Positions 53,262 through 61,814 are shown, counted from the stretch's first letter. The stretch: 64,000 nt of DNA from Sporosarcina sp. FSL W7-1349 (GCF_038003045.1 NZ_JBBOOK010000002.1:558001-622000); one strand, 5' to 3'. Made by a program: numbers and translations. Notes: generated by a model not told the origin, from the letters alone.

Positions 53262-54350
53262 TCAACTATCCGCGTTTCCTTCCGAAGAAGCTTTTGCATT
53301 TTGGACATCCAGCCTTTCCCGGAATAACTGGGCCCGAAGGATATCGCGTTCTTCCTCTGAAAGATCAGTTCCAGCGTATTGTTGCAGGAAGCCCGGCTGC
53401 ATGAAAATCATAAGTTCATTCAGAATGGACATGTCGACGTCCTCAATGATGCCGAGATCGATGCCAAGACGGACATCCGACAAGCAGCGCGCCGCTTCAC
53501 CCGAGGGCAGGAGCCGCGCATAGAGAAGCGTGCCGAGCGATCGGTACAAGCGATTCTCCAAGGCAATCCGCGATTTGGAAAGGAGCAGTTCCCGGGATTT
53601 CCGTTCATGGGCAATCAGACGATCGGTTATATTACCAAGATCTGTTATGATTTCTTGTTCAGTCTTGCCTAAAGTCGTCTGATTCGATACTTGATAAATA
53701 TTACCCAGCGCCTCGCTCCCTTCTCCGTAACTGCCGCGCACGACCATGCCGAGCCGGGCAATCGAAGGGATGATCCGGTCAATCTGCTTCGTGATAGTAA
53801 GCGCGGGCAAGTGCATCATGACCGAAGCACGCATTCCCGTTCCCGTGTTAGAAGGGCAGCTCGTCAAATAGCCGAACTCCTCGTCAAACGCGTATGGCAG
53901 CACCTTCTCTAGCTGATCGTCCACTTGGTCCGCTTGTTCATAGGCCGCTTCCAGTTGAAGCCCGGGGTAAATGCACTGGATCCGGATATGATCCTCTTCA
54001 TTCACCATGACACTGACAGTTTCGTCCTCCGATAGGATGACCGCGCCGTTCCGTTCCGGATTTGCAAGTTGCGGACTGATCAAATGCTTTTCCACGAGGA
54101 CTTGCCGTTCCATGGCGGGTAAATCTGCCATCTTCATATAGGTGTACCCTTTTTGGCTCGAATCAAGCAAGGCTGCCGAGATTTCTTTATCAACCTGCAT
54201 GGCCGCCTCTTCCGAAAATGCGATCGGGAACCGGTACCCCGTCAAGTTTCTAGCGAGCCGGATCCGTGTCGATAGGACAATATCGGAATGTTCTCCATGA
54301 GTAGTCATCCACCCTGTCACGGATTGCTGCATGAATCGTTCAATTGACAT
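53262..54350 (-). CDS. mcsB: Protein arginine kinase McsB
   Basis: 362 residues from MSIERFMQQSVTGW. Phosphagen-kinase fold: LSTRIRLARNLTGYRFP (ATP site), catalytic-loop CPSNTGTGMRASV, and C-terminal DEIRMERLRE-type region. Phosphorylates arginines to inactivate CtsR and mark proteins for ClpCP. ATG at 54350 lies just after GGAGGTG and overlaps the mcsA 3' end by 11 bp. Confidence 0.96.
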   Translation of the reverse strand: MSIERFMQQSVTGWMTTHGEHSDIVLSTRIRLARNLTGYRFPIAFSEEAAMQVDKEISAALLDSSQKGYTYMKMADLPAMERQVLVEKHLISPQLANPERNGAVILSEDETVSVMVNEEDHIRIQCIYPGLQLEAAYEQADQVDDQLEKVLPYAFDEEFGYLTSCPSNTGTGMRASVMMHLPALTITKQIDRIIPSIARLGMVVRGSYGEGSEALGNIYQVSNQTTLGKTEQEIITDLGNITDRLIAHERKSRELLLSKSRIALENRLYRSLGTLLYARLLPSGEAARCLSDVRLGIDLGIIEDVDMSILNELMIFMQPGFLQQYAGTDLSEEERDILRAQLFRERLDVQNAKASSEGNADS

Positions 54351-54897
54351 CGCTCTCTTCACCTCCCGCCTGAAGCCGCAATTTCAATGCGTTCGCTTCA
54401 TCACGCAAAATGGCTGCCTCTTCAAAACGCTCCGCTTCAACTGCTTCCCGCATTTTCACTCGAATTTCTTCTATTTTCTTTTTCACCGCGTAGATTTCAT
54501 TGAAGGAGACTGGAATTTTGCCGACGTGCTTCGTATGACCGTTATGAAGCTTCCCGAAAATACGCGGCAGCCTTTCCCGGAAGGTCGCATAGCACGTTGC
54601 GCATCCAAACTTCCCGATGTCCAGGAACTTCTGGAATGTCAGCCCACAGTTCGGACATTCCGGCCCCCGCATCATCTCCCCTCTCGTCTGAGGCTGGCTT
54701 TGGAACGAATCTGGCCCGCCAAACCATTGCGAAAGGAATTGTTGGATCGATAACGGCTCCTGGTTCGGATCAAACTGAAGGGATTGGGAATGGAATGCAC
54801 ATTTCTCACATAATTGGCGTTCCATCGACCCTCCCATACTTTCCTGGGTCAAGATGACGGAAGCCGGACGTTCTTTGCAATTTTCACATATCATCAT
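54340..54897 (-). CDS. mcsA: McsA, activator of McsB
   Basis: 185 residues with four CxxC pairs in two zinc fingers (CENC at 4-7, CEKC, CPNC, CATC) and a C-terminal UVR motif (AERFEEAAILRDEANAL). Activates McsB and modulates CtsR. ATG at 54897 is 9 bases after AGGTGG; an upstream GTG overlaps the ribosome site. Confidence 0.95.
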   Translation of the reverse strand: MMICENCKERPASVILTQESMGGSMERQLCEKCAFHSQSLQFDPNQEPLSIQQFLSQWFGGPDSFQSQPQTRGEMMRGPECPNCGLTFQKFLDIGKFGCATCYATFRERLPRIFGKLHNGHTKHVGKIPVSFNEIYAVKKKIEEIRVKMREAVEAERFEEAAILRDEANALKLRLQAGGEESDVN

Positions 54898-54929
54898 ATG
54901 GAGCACCCACCTCGTTCTAATATTGACGT

Positions 54930-55400
54930 TCAGTCCATCTGCTCATACAGGAGTGTCAGGAGCATCGCCTGTAAAATTCGGGCGCGCATCGTATCGCGCT
55001 CGGGTAATGGTTGTTTAATGGTCGCCCGGTCCACTGCGGCAAGAATGATCCGCGCTTCCCGTTCCGATACGACGTCTTCTTCCACGAGTCGGTGGACAAC
55101 ATCTTCGGCCATCGTGTAAGAGGCGCCACCCTGGATTCCTTCCAAAATATGTTCAATCAGTTCTTTATGCGAATTGGCCTGGACCCGGATAATGCGGATA
55201 TACCCTCCGCCTCCGCGTTTGGACTCGACAATATACCCGCGTTCCGCCGTAAATCGTGTTTTAATGACGTAGTTGATTTGTGAGGGGACGCACTGGAATT
55301 TTTCCGCGACTTCGCTGCGTTTAATCTCAATGGCACTCTTCTCTTCCTCTTCGATTATCGCCTTTAAATACCCTTCAATAATGTCAGAAATGTTTCGCAT
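54930..55400 (-). CDS. ctsR: Transcriptional repressor CtsR
   Basis: 156 residues: winged HTH with QCVPSQINYVIKTRF and the wing ESKRGGGGYIRI, whose glycine-rich loop is the temperature sensor, and a C-terminal domain for dimers. Represses clp genes at low temperature. First gene of ctsR-mcsA-mcsB, with a CtsR box in its promoter (autoregulation). Confidence 0.98.
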   Translation of the reverse strand: MRNISDIIEGYLKAIIEEEEKSAIEIKRSEVAEKFQCVPSQINYVIKTRFTAERGYIVESKRGGGGYIRIIRVQANSHKELIEHILEGIQGGASYTMAEDVVHRLVEEDVVSEREARIILAAVDRATIKQPLPERDTMRARILQAMLLTLLYEQMD

Positions 55401-55439
55401 ATCCTCACCTCTTTCTTCCTCAGGTCAGAATCCGTTGAC

Positions 55440-55456
55440 TTTGACTATCTTTGACT
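55440..55456 (-). promoter_or_regulatory. CtsR operator in front of ctsR
   Basis: Minus strand AGTCAAAGATAGTCAAA plus an extra GTCAA, just downstream of the -10. Identical over 24 bp (55435-55458) to the copy in front of clpC. Confidence 0.92.
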
Positions 55457-55458
55457 TA

Positions 55459-55488
55459 ATTGTACACGAATAAACCCTTTTATTGCAA
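55459..55488 (-). promoter_or_regulatory. Sigma-A promoter for ctsR-mcsA-mcsB
   Basis: Minus strand TTGCAA (55483-55488), 18-bp spacer, TACAAT (55459-55464), next to the CtsR box. Confidence 0.7.
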
Positions 55489-55768
55489 TTGATATGCAAC
55501 GCGGACGGAATCGGTTTAGACTACAGCCAGCCGGGTAAAGTGAAAATCTAGAATTTTTTATGACTCTAACGTTCGAAACAAAAAGCTCCAGATTCACCAA
55601 TACCCATAGAGGAGATCTTTTACACATGAATTAAACACCTATTTCGCCGCTGGAAGAAATGAAGTTCAAGGATAAACTGATAAGAAGATGGAAAGAGAAA
55701 AGACCGCTATACATATCAGGATGGGATATTTTTTGATGTTCAATACGAACCGATTGACCGGATAATAT
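55489..55768. other. Gene-free interval upstream of the ctsR promoter
   Basis: AT-rich. Minus frames of 60 and 78 codons lack ribosome sites and known motifs. On the plus strand a 25-codon frame (MKFKDKLIRRWKEK...) starts at about 55660 behind GGAAGAA, too weak to call. No repeat or RNA structure recognised. Confidence 0.4.
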
Positions 55769-55808
55769 AAAAAGCAGCTGGCGAAAATCATTCTGCCAGC
55801 TGCTTTTT
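55769..55808 (-). terminator. Intrinsic terminator after the 560-residue membrane-protein gene
   Basis: AAAAAGCAGCTGGC (55769-55782) and its complement (55795-55808), perfect 14 bp with A and T tracts; bidirectional. Confidence 0.9.
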
Positions 55809-55879
55809 TCGCAGTTCTGTTTATTCAACGTCGATCCCCCAGACCAAGGCCAGGAAGCGATTTTCATAAAACAGGCATC

Positions 55880-57562
55880 TTATTCGATCGACGTATTGAT
55901 TAATTCCTTCACCGGCAGGAACAACTCGCCAGTTTCCAAATACGTCAGCACCAATCGGTCACCCTCCTGGACATATACTGCCAGCGGTGCCGCCTCCGTC
56001 GAAATGATAAAGTTCCGACCGTCATCCGCCAAAATGGATACGAGAGTGAATTCGCCGACACGCTCTTTGAACACGCGTTTCACAGTTACCGCCGCTTTGG
56101 CCTCTTCCGCATTCGAACTTCCGTCCACCGTGCTGCCACCCCGCTGCAAAGCCGTTTTGTACAATCTTAGCGCCTCGTTAGGTGAGTTGCCGTACACCGA
56201 TATTTCGGGATTTGCTGCGGAAACGATGAAGTAGTTCTGCAGGAAGCCGTTGGAGTCCAACACCGGCGTCAGCCAGCTCGCTTCTCCGTAAAAGTTGTAC
56301 AATACCGGCATTTCGCCCGTCCACTTCTTCTCAATGAATTTCTTCTCGATGATCTGCAACGTCCCTTGCGAATCCATATAGGACTCTTCCAGATTCCCCG
56401 TATAATAAACTGCCTCCCCGGTCTGGCCATCCGTGAGCGCATAGCCGAGCATTGAATCCACCCCTTCTTTCGGGCTTGTGAAATCCGTAAAGTAATACAT
56501 ATGCCCCGTCTCGTCGAACACCGGGCTGACATTCGATTCCGTCCCTTCATCCGAAGGCAGTTTCACGTCCTTCTTCCCGACAACCGAATTCCAGAAGCCA
56601 TGGACGTACTTTCCGAAGTAGCTGTTCTGCAAGCTGACCGCTTCCGGGGAAACCGCCCCGTCAATGAATTCCGGCACATCCGACAGGGCGTACTTCTTCG
56701 TCTCACCTGTCGCCGGGTCCGCCATCACGATCCCTTTCACGTCAAACCCATTCCGGGCTGTAATAAAATCCCCGTACGTCCGGATATAATGCGGTTTCCC
56801 TTCCTCGTCAATCTCCAGTTGGACATCCCCGTAGAAGATCAAGTCCGGGTAATCCATCCGAATATGGCGTTCCACTTGTTTGTGGAAGAAGGAGGACGGG
56901 GTATAGGCCATTTCCGATTTGACAAATTTCGGATTATCCGCCGAATCGGTCGCGCTCATCGTGAAATAACCCGGTGTCGTCTTCCCGTTCAGCCATTTGA
57001 AAAAGCCCGAAAATTCGACAGGCGCGATGTAGACGAAGTCGCCGTTCACTTTCTGGATCTGCAAATGCCCGAGCTCATAATAGCTCGTGTTCGGCACTTG
57101 GCCGAATGCCTTTTTCATTTTATTCCGCGCGAATTTCGGCGGAACGCTTGCGGGGGTCTTCGTCTCATCAAATGCTTGGATCTCCACTTGCTGGTCCATC
57201 TCCACCGCCTTGTATTTCTGGTTGGCATTGAACAGCGGCGCGCTAAGCATATACACTCCAAGGATTAGCGTGCCAAGGAACAGAACACCTTTCAAGAAGC
57301 GCTCCTTGCCAGTCGCTGCCAAGGTTCCCAATAGAGCCGCCACTACAAGTACAATCCAAAGGGATGTCCAATTCCTGTCCATGTTGGTGATGTAATAGAA
57401 TGCGAAGATAGCGAGCGCTGCAACAATCACCAAGCCAGCCGACGCTTGCCATTTATTGAAATGAAGCCGTGTGTCTTTCTCCTTTGCCGCTGACGTTAAA
57501 GGTACAACGATCAACATCGCTAGAATTCCTGCAACAATCGAAAAAATAAGCAAATTGATCAT
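55880..57562 (-). CDS. Uncharacterised polytopic membrane protein with large extracytoplasmic domain
   Basis: 560 residues. Four hydrophobic spans in the first 112 residues (about 1-24, 40-60, 66-84, 90-110); basic loops KEKDTR and KERFLK put both termini outside, so the remaining 450 residues should be extracytoplasmic. That part is rich in aromatic/beta segments (YYELGHLQIQKVNGDFVYIAPVE in part) and looks like a sensory or binding domain; no enzyme motif is seen. ATG at 57562 is 8 bases after AAAAGAG. A perfect sigma-W-type promoter precedes it. Function unknown; an envelope-stress role is inferred only from the promoter. Confidence 0.8.
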   Translation of the reverse strand: MINLLIFSIVAGILAMLIVVPLTSAAKEKDTRLHFNKWQASAGLVIVAALAIFAFYYITNMDRNWTSLWIVLVVAALLGTLAATGKERFLKGVLFLGTLILGVYMLSAPLFNANQKYKAVEMDQQVEIQAFDETKTPASVPPKFARNKMKKAFGQVPNTSYYELGHLQIQKVNGDFVYIAPVEFSGFFKWLNGKTTPGYFTMSATDSADNPKFVKSEMAYTPSSFFHKQVERHIRMDYPDLIFYGDVQLEIDEEGKPHYIRTYGDFITARNGFDVKGIVMADPATGETKKYALSDVPEFIDGAVSPEAVSLQNSYFGKYVHGFWNSVVGKKDVKLPSDEGTESNVSPVFDETGHMYYFTDFTSPKEGVDSMLGYALTDGQTGEAVYYTGNLEESYMDSQGTLQIIEKKFIEKKWTGEMPVLYNFYGEASWLTPVLDSNGFLQNYFIVSAANPEISVYGNSPNEALRLYKTALQRGGSTVDGSSNAEEAKAAVTVKRVFKERVGEFTLVSILADDGRNFIISTEAAPLAVYVQEGDRLVLTYLETGELFLPVKELINTSIE

Positions 57563-57601
57563 ATGAAACACTCTTTTCCGTATTAAGATTTGGTTATCTA
57601 T

Positions 57602-57629
57602 TATACGATGGAAAGACCGGAACGTTTCA
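57602..57629 (-). promoter_or_regulatory. Sigma-W-type (ECF) promoter for the 560-residue membrane protein
   Basis: Minus strand TGAAAC (57624-57629), exactly 16 bp, CGTATA (57602-57607): the full B. subtilis sigma-W consensus. A TATAAT overlaps, but no sigma-A -35 fits. Confidence 0.7.
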
Positions 57630-57638
57630 TCGGATTGT

Positions 57639-57667
57639 TGAAACTTTTCAAATGGGCAGGTCGTAAG
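57639..57667 (+). promoter_or_regulatory. Sigma-W-like promoter for the 57.7 kb gene
   Basis: Plus strand TGAAACTTTT (from 57639), 17-bp spacer, CGTAAG (57662-57667). Its -35 and the opposing one form the inverted repeat GTTTCA/TGAAAC with 9 bases between, so a repressor dyad is an alternative. Confidence 0.5.
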
Positions 57668-57693
57668 AAAGAAAAGCGGAAAGGGGAACTGGC

Positions 57694-58395
57694 ATGGGAA
57701 GGAATTTATATGACGAAACGATTGCCACGGGGAAGATGAAGCCGAAGTGGTTCTTTTATTTAATCATCATCGCGATCTTTTTAGGATCGGGGCTCTACGC
57801 GACAGGCTATGCCACTTATTCATTTCTCGTCATGGGCGAATGGTGGATGGTTCTTCTATTCGGCAGCTTTTTCGCTTTATTCCTTGGAATTGCCTTCAAG
57901 ATTTACCGTCTGACGCAAAATAAAAAGCCGACGAAGATCATTGCGGTGGCAGAGGAGGAAGCGTACACCATTTACGCCATCAATGAATGGACCGAAGAGG
58001 AGAAGGTGACAAAAATCCACTACGGGACCATGGATCGGATACTGATCGGCGTTTGGACAAATCGCGGATTCAAAGGCCGAAAAAGCGATTACGTCGGAGC
58101 CCGGCTCATCATTCGCCACCCTGACGCGGACGGAGAAATGATCTATACTTCTTCTGTTGTTTTCGACGAAGAGGTCCTGACCGGGTGGAATGAACGGATC
58201 CAAGAGTTCGCCATCCCCGCGTCCATTACGTCCCTCATCATTTCGGAAGTGCTGCCGGAACAATTCGACACGCTCTTCCAAACAATCGACGCCCAGCCTT
58301 TTGATGGCAGCTTCTCAGTCAAAGAGTTTTTTGAGAGACAGGATCAGCTTGTCATGTGGCATGCGGATAGGGACCCTCTTTCAGATAGAATATAA
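57694..58395 (+). CDS. Uncharacterised two-span membrane protein
   Basis: 233 residues: short basic N-terminus, two hydrophobic spans (about 18-42 and 49-70), then a 160-residue cytoplasmic-looking domain with no motif I recognise. ATG at 57694 behind AAAGGGG. It is divergent from the 560-residue membrane protein and shares its sigma-W-like promoter region, so both may answer to envelope stress. The only plus-strand gene between the mobile element and 62 kb; a terminator follows directly. Confidence 0.78.
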   Translation: MGRNLYDETIATGKMKPKWFFYLIIIAIFLGSGLYATGYATYSFLVMGEWWMVLLFGSFFALFLGIAFKIYRLTQNKKPTKIIAVAEEEAYTIYAINEWTEEEKVTKIHYGTMDRILIGVWTNRGFKGRKSDYVGARLIIRHPDADGEMIYTSSVVFDEEVLTGWNERIQEFAIPASITSLIISEVLPEQFDTLFQTIDAQPFDGSFSVKEFFERQDQLVMWHADRDPLSDRI

Positions 58396-58397
58396 GT

Positions 58398-58427
58398 AAA
58401 AAGCACAGATTGAACTCTGCGCTTTTT
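58398..58427 (+). terminator. Intrinsic terminator after the 57.7 kb gene
   Basis: AAAAAGC/GCTTTTT (58398-58404, 58421-58427) with inner CAGA/TCTG. Starts 3 bases after the stop. The interval 58428-58615 holds nothing recognisable. Confidence 0.8.
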
Positions 58428-58615
58428 ATTGTCTGGGCTAGATATTCGTTCATCCACAGTCTGTGCCGATAGCGAAACTGGATGACTTGTAAGCAACCCA
58501 AGGGCAGGCGCAATCAAGGTCAAGTGAAATACAACGAATAACCCCAATTCCGATACATCGCTATGCAAAAATGACGCCTGATAATTGTAGATTAACAAAG
58601 CTGTGTATTTTTACT

Positions 58616-58653
58616 ATAAAAATACCCTTTAGACAAAGCATATCCAAAGGGTA
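58616..58653 (-). terminator. Intrinsic terminator after the merR-linked membrane gene
   Basis: Minus strand TACCCTTT/AAAGGGTA (58623-58653) followed by TTTTTATAG. Confidence 0.75.
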
Positions 58654-58716
58654 AAGTACCATATCCATCGTGACTTTATGTTACAGAAATTTTCGAACAC
58701 TTCTGTCACTGTAGCG

Positions 58717-59139
58717 CTAACCAGTGGGCTGTCTTTTCTTCATAGTGGTGCCCAGTATGATCAAGGTAACATAGATTACGATGGCAATTGAATCTATAAA
58801 CGTATTCCTGAGTGCTGAAACTTCAAGTAGTGCCGTTATGCCAAGAATGACCATCAATCGGACGATTAGGATGGCCACGATCATCCATGCAGCAAAATGG
58901 ACCTTCGATCGCTCACTTTGAAATGACATGAATATGAATGCGATGCCGAAGACCAGATTTTCCGCCGTTATAATGTGCCAAACATACGTAAATACCGTCC
59001 GGGTATCTATCGGCATGGCTCCAAAGTCGAGCGTCGGCAGCACAACGGATTGCCCGTTCCATGCATGCGTGACGGCAAACAGCACCGCAAGAATGCCTGC
59101 AATCAGATAATAAAAATTCCTAACCTTGATGTTGATCAC
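58717..59139 (-). CDS. Small four-span membrane protein cotranscribed with merR
   Basis: 140 residues if started at GTG 59139 behind GAGGAGG; the frame is open further upstream inside merR. Four hydrophobic spans (for example FYYLIAGILAVLFAVTHAW and FIDSIAIVIYVTLIILG). No motif recognised. It overlaps the merR 3' end by 20 bp, so the two are one transcript, and the pair resembles a regulator with its efflux or resistance partner; substrate unknown. Confidence 0.75.
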   Translation of the reverse strand: MINIKVRNFYYLIAGILAVLFAVTHAWNGQSVVLPTLDFGAMPIDTRTVFTYVWHIITAENLVFGIAFIFMSFQSERSKVHFAAWMIVAILIVRLMVILGITALLEVSALRNTFIDSIAIVIYVTLIILGTTMKKRQPTG

Positions 59140-59593
59140 AACCCTCCTCAAATATTTTTGGTTCAACCTCTCGGATATCCTTGTAAAGTTCACGGACGAA
59201 TTCTGCCAACCTTTGATCGCTTTCGTTATTAAAATCTCTTAACGTTTCAGCTGCTATATCGAGTAGCTGAATGACCTTTTCCAGATGCTTAATCTTCTTG
59301 CGCGTTGCTGCGTTCTTGGCATCAAGAAACGCAGCAACCTCTTCGCAGTATACGGAATCCATGCTTTCCATCTTGTGGAAACCAAATTTCCCTTTGATTT
59401 CGTCAAGAGAAAAGTCCGCATACCGCATAATCTGAACATTCATCAAGTCTATGAGGTCCTCCTTCGAATACCTGCGGTACCGATTGTCTTTCCGAGACGG
59501 CGAAATAATCCCGATCCGGTCATAATACCGAAGTGTATCCTTAGACATCCCAAGTATCTGCGAAGCCTCTTGTATAGAATAAAGTTTTTCCAT
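59120..59593 (-). CDS. MerR-family transcriptional regulator
   Basis: 157 residues: MerR HTH and wing (YSIQEASQILGMSKDTLRYY then RKDNRYRRYS), dimerisation helix with KKIKHLEKVIQLL, and no cysteine cluster typical of metal sensors (only single C residues late). ATG at 59593. Upstream is a promoter with the 19-bp spacer typical of MerR targets and a dyad inside it, so it probably controls its own operon. Confidence 0.93.
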   Translation of the reverse strand: MEKLYSIQEASQILGMSKDTLRYYDRIGIISPSRKDNRYRRYSKEDLIDLMNVQIMRYADFSLDEIKGKFGFHKMESMDSVYCEEVAAFLDAKNAATRKKIKHLEKVIQLLDIAAETLRDFNNESDQRLAEFVRELYKDIREVEPKIFEEGCDQHQG

Positions 59594-59599
59594 GAATCC

Positions 59600-59630
59600 A
59601 GAATAACATTTGAGTTGACTCCAGTGTCAA
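59600..59630 (-). promoter_or_regulatory. MerR-type promoter with operator dyad
   Basis: Minus strand TTGACA (59625-59630), 19-bp spacer, TATTCT (59600-59605). The dyad TTGAC-ACTGGA-GTCAA (59615-59630) overlaps the -35 and the spacer, the classic MerR geometry. Confidence 0.75.
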
Positions 59631-59972
59631 TTCATTTTTTTGAATTCCTTTTTAAATCAAAATATTATGCCCGGTGCATTTTTCGATTAAACGCTACCTC
59701 GCCCCTCTCCCATATTCGGTCGAGCTTCTTCCATTTCCGCAAGTGGACGTTTTATCATTTCTTTTAATGTCTGTTTGGTATCGGTTGGTTAACCTGTTTC
59801 AATCGTCTCTGGGTTTTGTGCTTTTTTTGATTTGGGAAATACCGCTTGAAATGGCGATCCTACGGTTTTCAAACGTGAATGAAGATTATTTGAAAGAAAT
59901 CAAAGGCATATAAATCCCGACACCGGATTTTGAATTAATGCGGGATCAGCACTGCAAATGGCGCCGTATACG
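59631..59972. other. Gene-free interval between merR and bioB
   Basis: A plus-strand frame of 79 codons (59674-59913) ends in a protein-like EMAILRFSNVNEDYLKE, but has no ribosome site and mixed composition; it could be a gene remnant. No structure recognised. Confidence 0.35.
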
Positions 59973-60002
59973 AAAAAGGACTCCCTCGATCAGGAAGTCC
60001 CT
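59973..60002 (-). terminator. Intrinsic terminator after bioB
   Basis: Minus strand GGACTTCC, 7-base loop, GGGAGTCC, then five T (59973-59977). Confidence 0.8.
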
Positions 60003-60010
60003 TCGTTTAA

Positions 60011-61015
60011 TCAAACCGAAACAGGTTCTCTATTCAATGGTTCCAAGTCCACTTCAAAGCCAAGATCTTCGAGCATTTGGCGATCGCGGTCGCTTTCTTG
60101 CCCTTCTGTCGTCAAATAATCCCCGATGAAAATCGAATTCGCCGCGTAGAGTCCCAGCGGTTGCAAGCTGCGCAAGTTTACTTCGCGGCCTCCGGAAATC
60201 CGGATTTCCTTCGAAGGATTGATGAAGCGGAACAGACTTAATACTTTCAAGCAATAGCGCGGGTTTAATTCATCCGTCCCGCCGAGCGGTGTCCCCTCCA
60301 CTGCATGGAGGAAATTCACCGGGATTGAATCGGCGTCGAGCGCATGAAGGCTGCGTGCCATCGAAACAACGTCTTCTTTCGTTTCGCGCATCCCGACGAT
60401 GACACCCGAGCAAGGGGAGATGCCCGCGTTTTTTGCCAGGCCGACCGTATTTACCCGATCATCGTATGTATGCGAAGTCGTGATGTTCTCATGATGATTG
60501 GCGGATGTGTTCAAATTGTGATTGTATCGGTCGACGCCAGCTTCTTTCAGCCGTACCGCCTGCTCCGGCTTTAGGATGCCGAGGCATGCGCAGATCGTCA
60601 TGTCTTGATGTCTTGACTTGATTTCCTTTACGGAATCAATGACAATTTCCAATTCGCTGTTAACCGGCCCGCGTCCGCTCGCCACGATGCAGTATGTGCC
60701 CGCGTTGACTGCAGCTGCGCGCTCGGCGCCCGCCACGATCTCTTCCTGTTTCATCATGGCGTATTTCTCAACAGGTGCCTTGGACACGATGGACTGCGCA
60801 CAATAGCCGCAGTTTTCCGGGCAGAGACCGGATTTCGTATTGATGATCATGTTCAGCTTCACTTTATTCCCGAAGTGATGTTTGCGAATTTGGTACGCTC
60901 CGTGCAGAAGCGGCAATAAATCCTCATCTGGACTGTCTAGGATGGCCAGCGCCTCTTCGTCCGTCAATTGGTAGCCCTTCAGCACTTGTTCGGCCAACTT
61001 GTTATAATCCCTCAT
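60011..61015 (-). CDS. bioB: Biotin synthase
   Basis: 334 residues; radical-SAM cluster motif C65-x3-C69-x2-C72 in GLCPENCGYC, and the conserved arginine/cysteine segments for the second cluster (CACLGILKPEQA). Inserts sulfur into dethiobiotin. Directly after bioY (stop and start adjacent), under the BirA-like site. No other bio genes are near, so synthesis from pimeloyl precursors cannot be judged here. Confidence 0.97.
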   Translation of the reverse strand: MRDYNKLAEQVLKGYQLTDEEALAILDSPDEDLLPLLHGAYQIRKHHFGNKVKLNMIINTKSGLCPENCGYCAQSIVSKAPVEKYAMMKQEEIVAGAERAAAVNAGTYCIVASGRGPVNSELEIVIDSVKEIKSRHQDMTICACLGILKPEQAVRLKEAGVDRYNHNLNTSANHHENITTSHTYDDRVNTVGLAKNAGISPCSGVIVGMRETKEDVVSMARSLHALDADSIPVNFLHAVEGTPLGGTDELNPRYCLKVLSLFRFINPSKEIRISGGREVNLRSLQPLGLYAANSIFIGDYLTTEGQESDRDRQMLEDLGFEVDLEPLNREPVSV

Positions 61016-61609
61016 TTATCCATGCCTCACTTTCAATATCTTATACATGCGATGACCGAAAATCCCAGCCAAAACCGCAAGCAAGATGTCTTTTGGCAGC
61101 GGCGGCATCATCCAAATCCAAGCTACTTTATACGTAAACGCATCTGGGGCCGCTGCCCAGAACTTATACGCAAAATACAACCAGTTCGTGCCTAGGACGT
61201 AGTTGACCACCATCGCGGCAAGAGCAGCTACGATGTACCTTTGCAATTTCCCGTTTTTCTCTACGATTTCCCCTGCTACATACGCTGTTAAGATGAAGGA
61301 CACGACAAATCCAAATGTCGGATTTAAGATAAACCCGAATCCGCCTTGGAATTTCGAAAATACCGGTGCCCCTGCGAGTCCGATACACATATAGACCGTC
61401 ATCGCAATTGCGCCAATCCGACTTCCAAGTAGAAGCCCGGCGAGAATCGCAAAGAACGTCTGCAAAGTGATCGGCACTCCACCGATAACAAGAAACGGTA
61501 CAAACGACGTAATATTGGCACCGATCATCATCAGTGCGGCAAACATCCCACTATACACAAGCGTCAAGGCACTTATGCCACTTTTCGACTTCACTGTTGC
61601 TGTCCCCAC
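61016..61609 (-). CDS. bioY: Biotin transporter S component BioY
   Basis: About 197 residues, six hydrophobic spans, with the BioY signature VIGGVPITLQTFFAILAG and LGSRIGA. Binds biotin and works with EcfA1/A2/T (encoded at 4.8-7.3 kb) or alone. GTG at 61609, 8 bases after a G-rich ribosome site, is chosen; the frame is open for 67 more codons without one. Forms an operon with bioB. Confidence 0.93.
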   Translation of the reverse strand: MGTATVKSKSGISALTLVYSGMFAALMMIGANITSFVPFLVIGGVPITLQTFFAILAGLLLGSRIGAIAMTVYMCIGLAGAPVFSKFQGGFGFILNPTFGFVVSFILTAYVAGEIVEKNGKLQRYIVAALAAMVVNYVLGTNWLYFAYKFWAAAPDAFTYKVAWIWMMPPLPKDILLAVLAGIFGHRMYKILKVRHG

Positions 61610-61643
61610 TTCCCACACCCCCCCGCGTTCAGTTATCTTTATC

Positions 61644-61695
61644 AGAATAAAATATAACTCATTTTGTGTCAATGTAATATTAAATATAGTTAACA
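61644..61695 (-). promoter_or_regulatory. bioY-bioB promoter with BirA-like operator
   Basis: Minus strand TTGACA (61667-61672), 17-bp spacer, TATTCT (61644-61649). TGTTAAC (61689-61695) and a weaker mirrored ATTGACA (61667-61673) resemble the two halves of a BirA site, the second overlapping the -35. Confidence 0.6.
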
Positions 61696-61778
61696 CATAG
61701 AGTGTCTTAAAAGTGGCCTGATCGTAAACATGCCTGATTAGAAAGCTAGCCCCGAGCCAAGATTTAATAATTTCCTGA

Positions 61779-61814
61779 CAAAAAAAAAAAAACGGATGGC
61801 TTATCGCCACCCGT
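61779..61814 (-). terminator. Intrinsic terminator after the small membrane-protein gene
   Basis: Minus strand ACGGGTGGC/GCCATCCGT (61792-61814, one wobble) followed by thirteen T. Confidence 0.92.

Noticed and set aside
56501..57268. 255-codon plus-strand open frame opposite the 560-residue membrane protein
   Set aside because: Arginine/histidine-rich shadow; no start signal.
59674..59913. 79-codon plus-strand frame between merR and bioB
   Set aside because: No ribosome site or recognisable domain; at most a decayed remnant.
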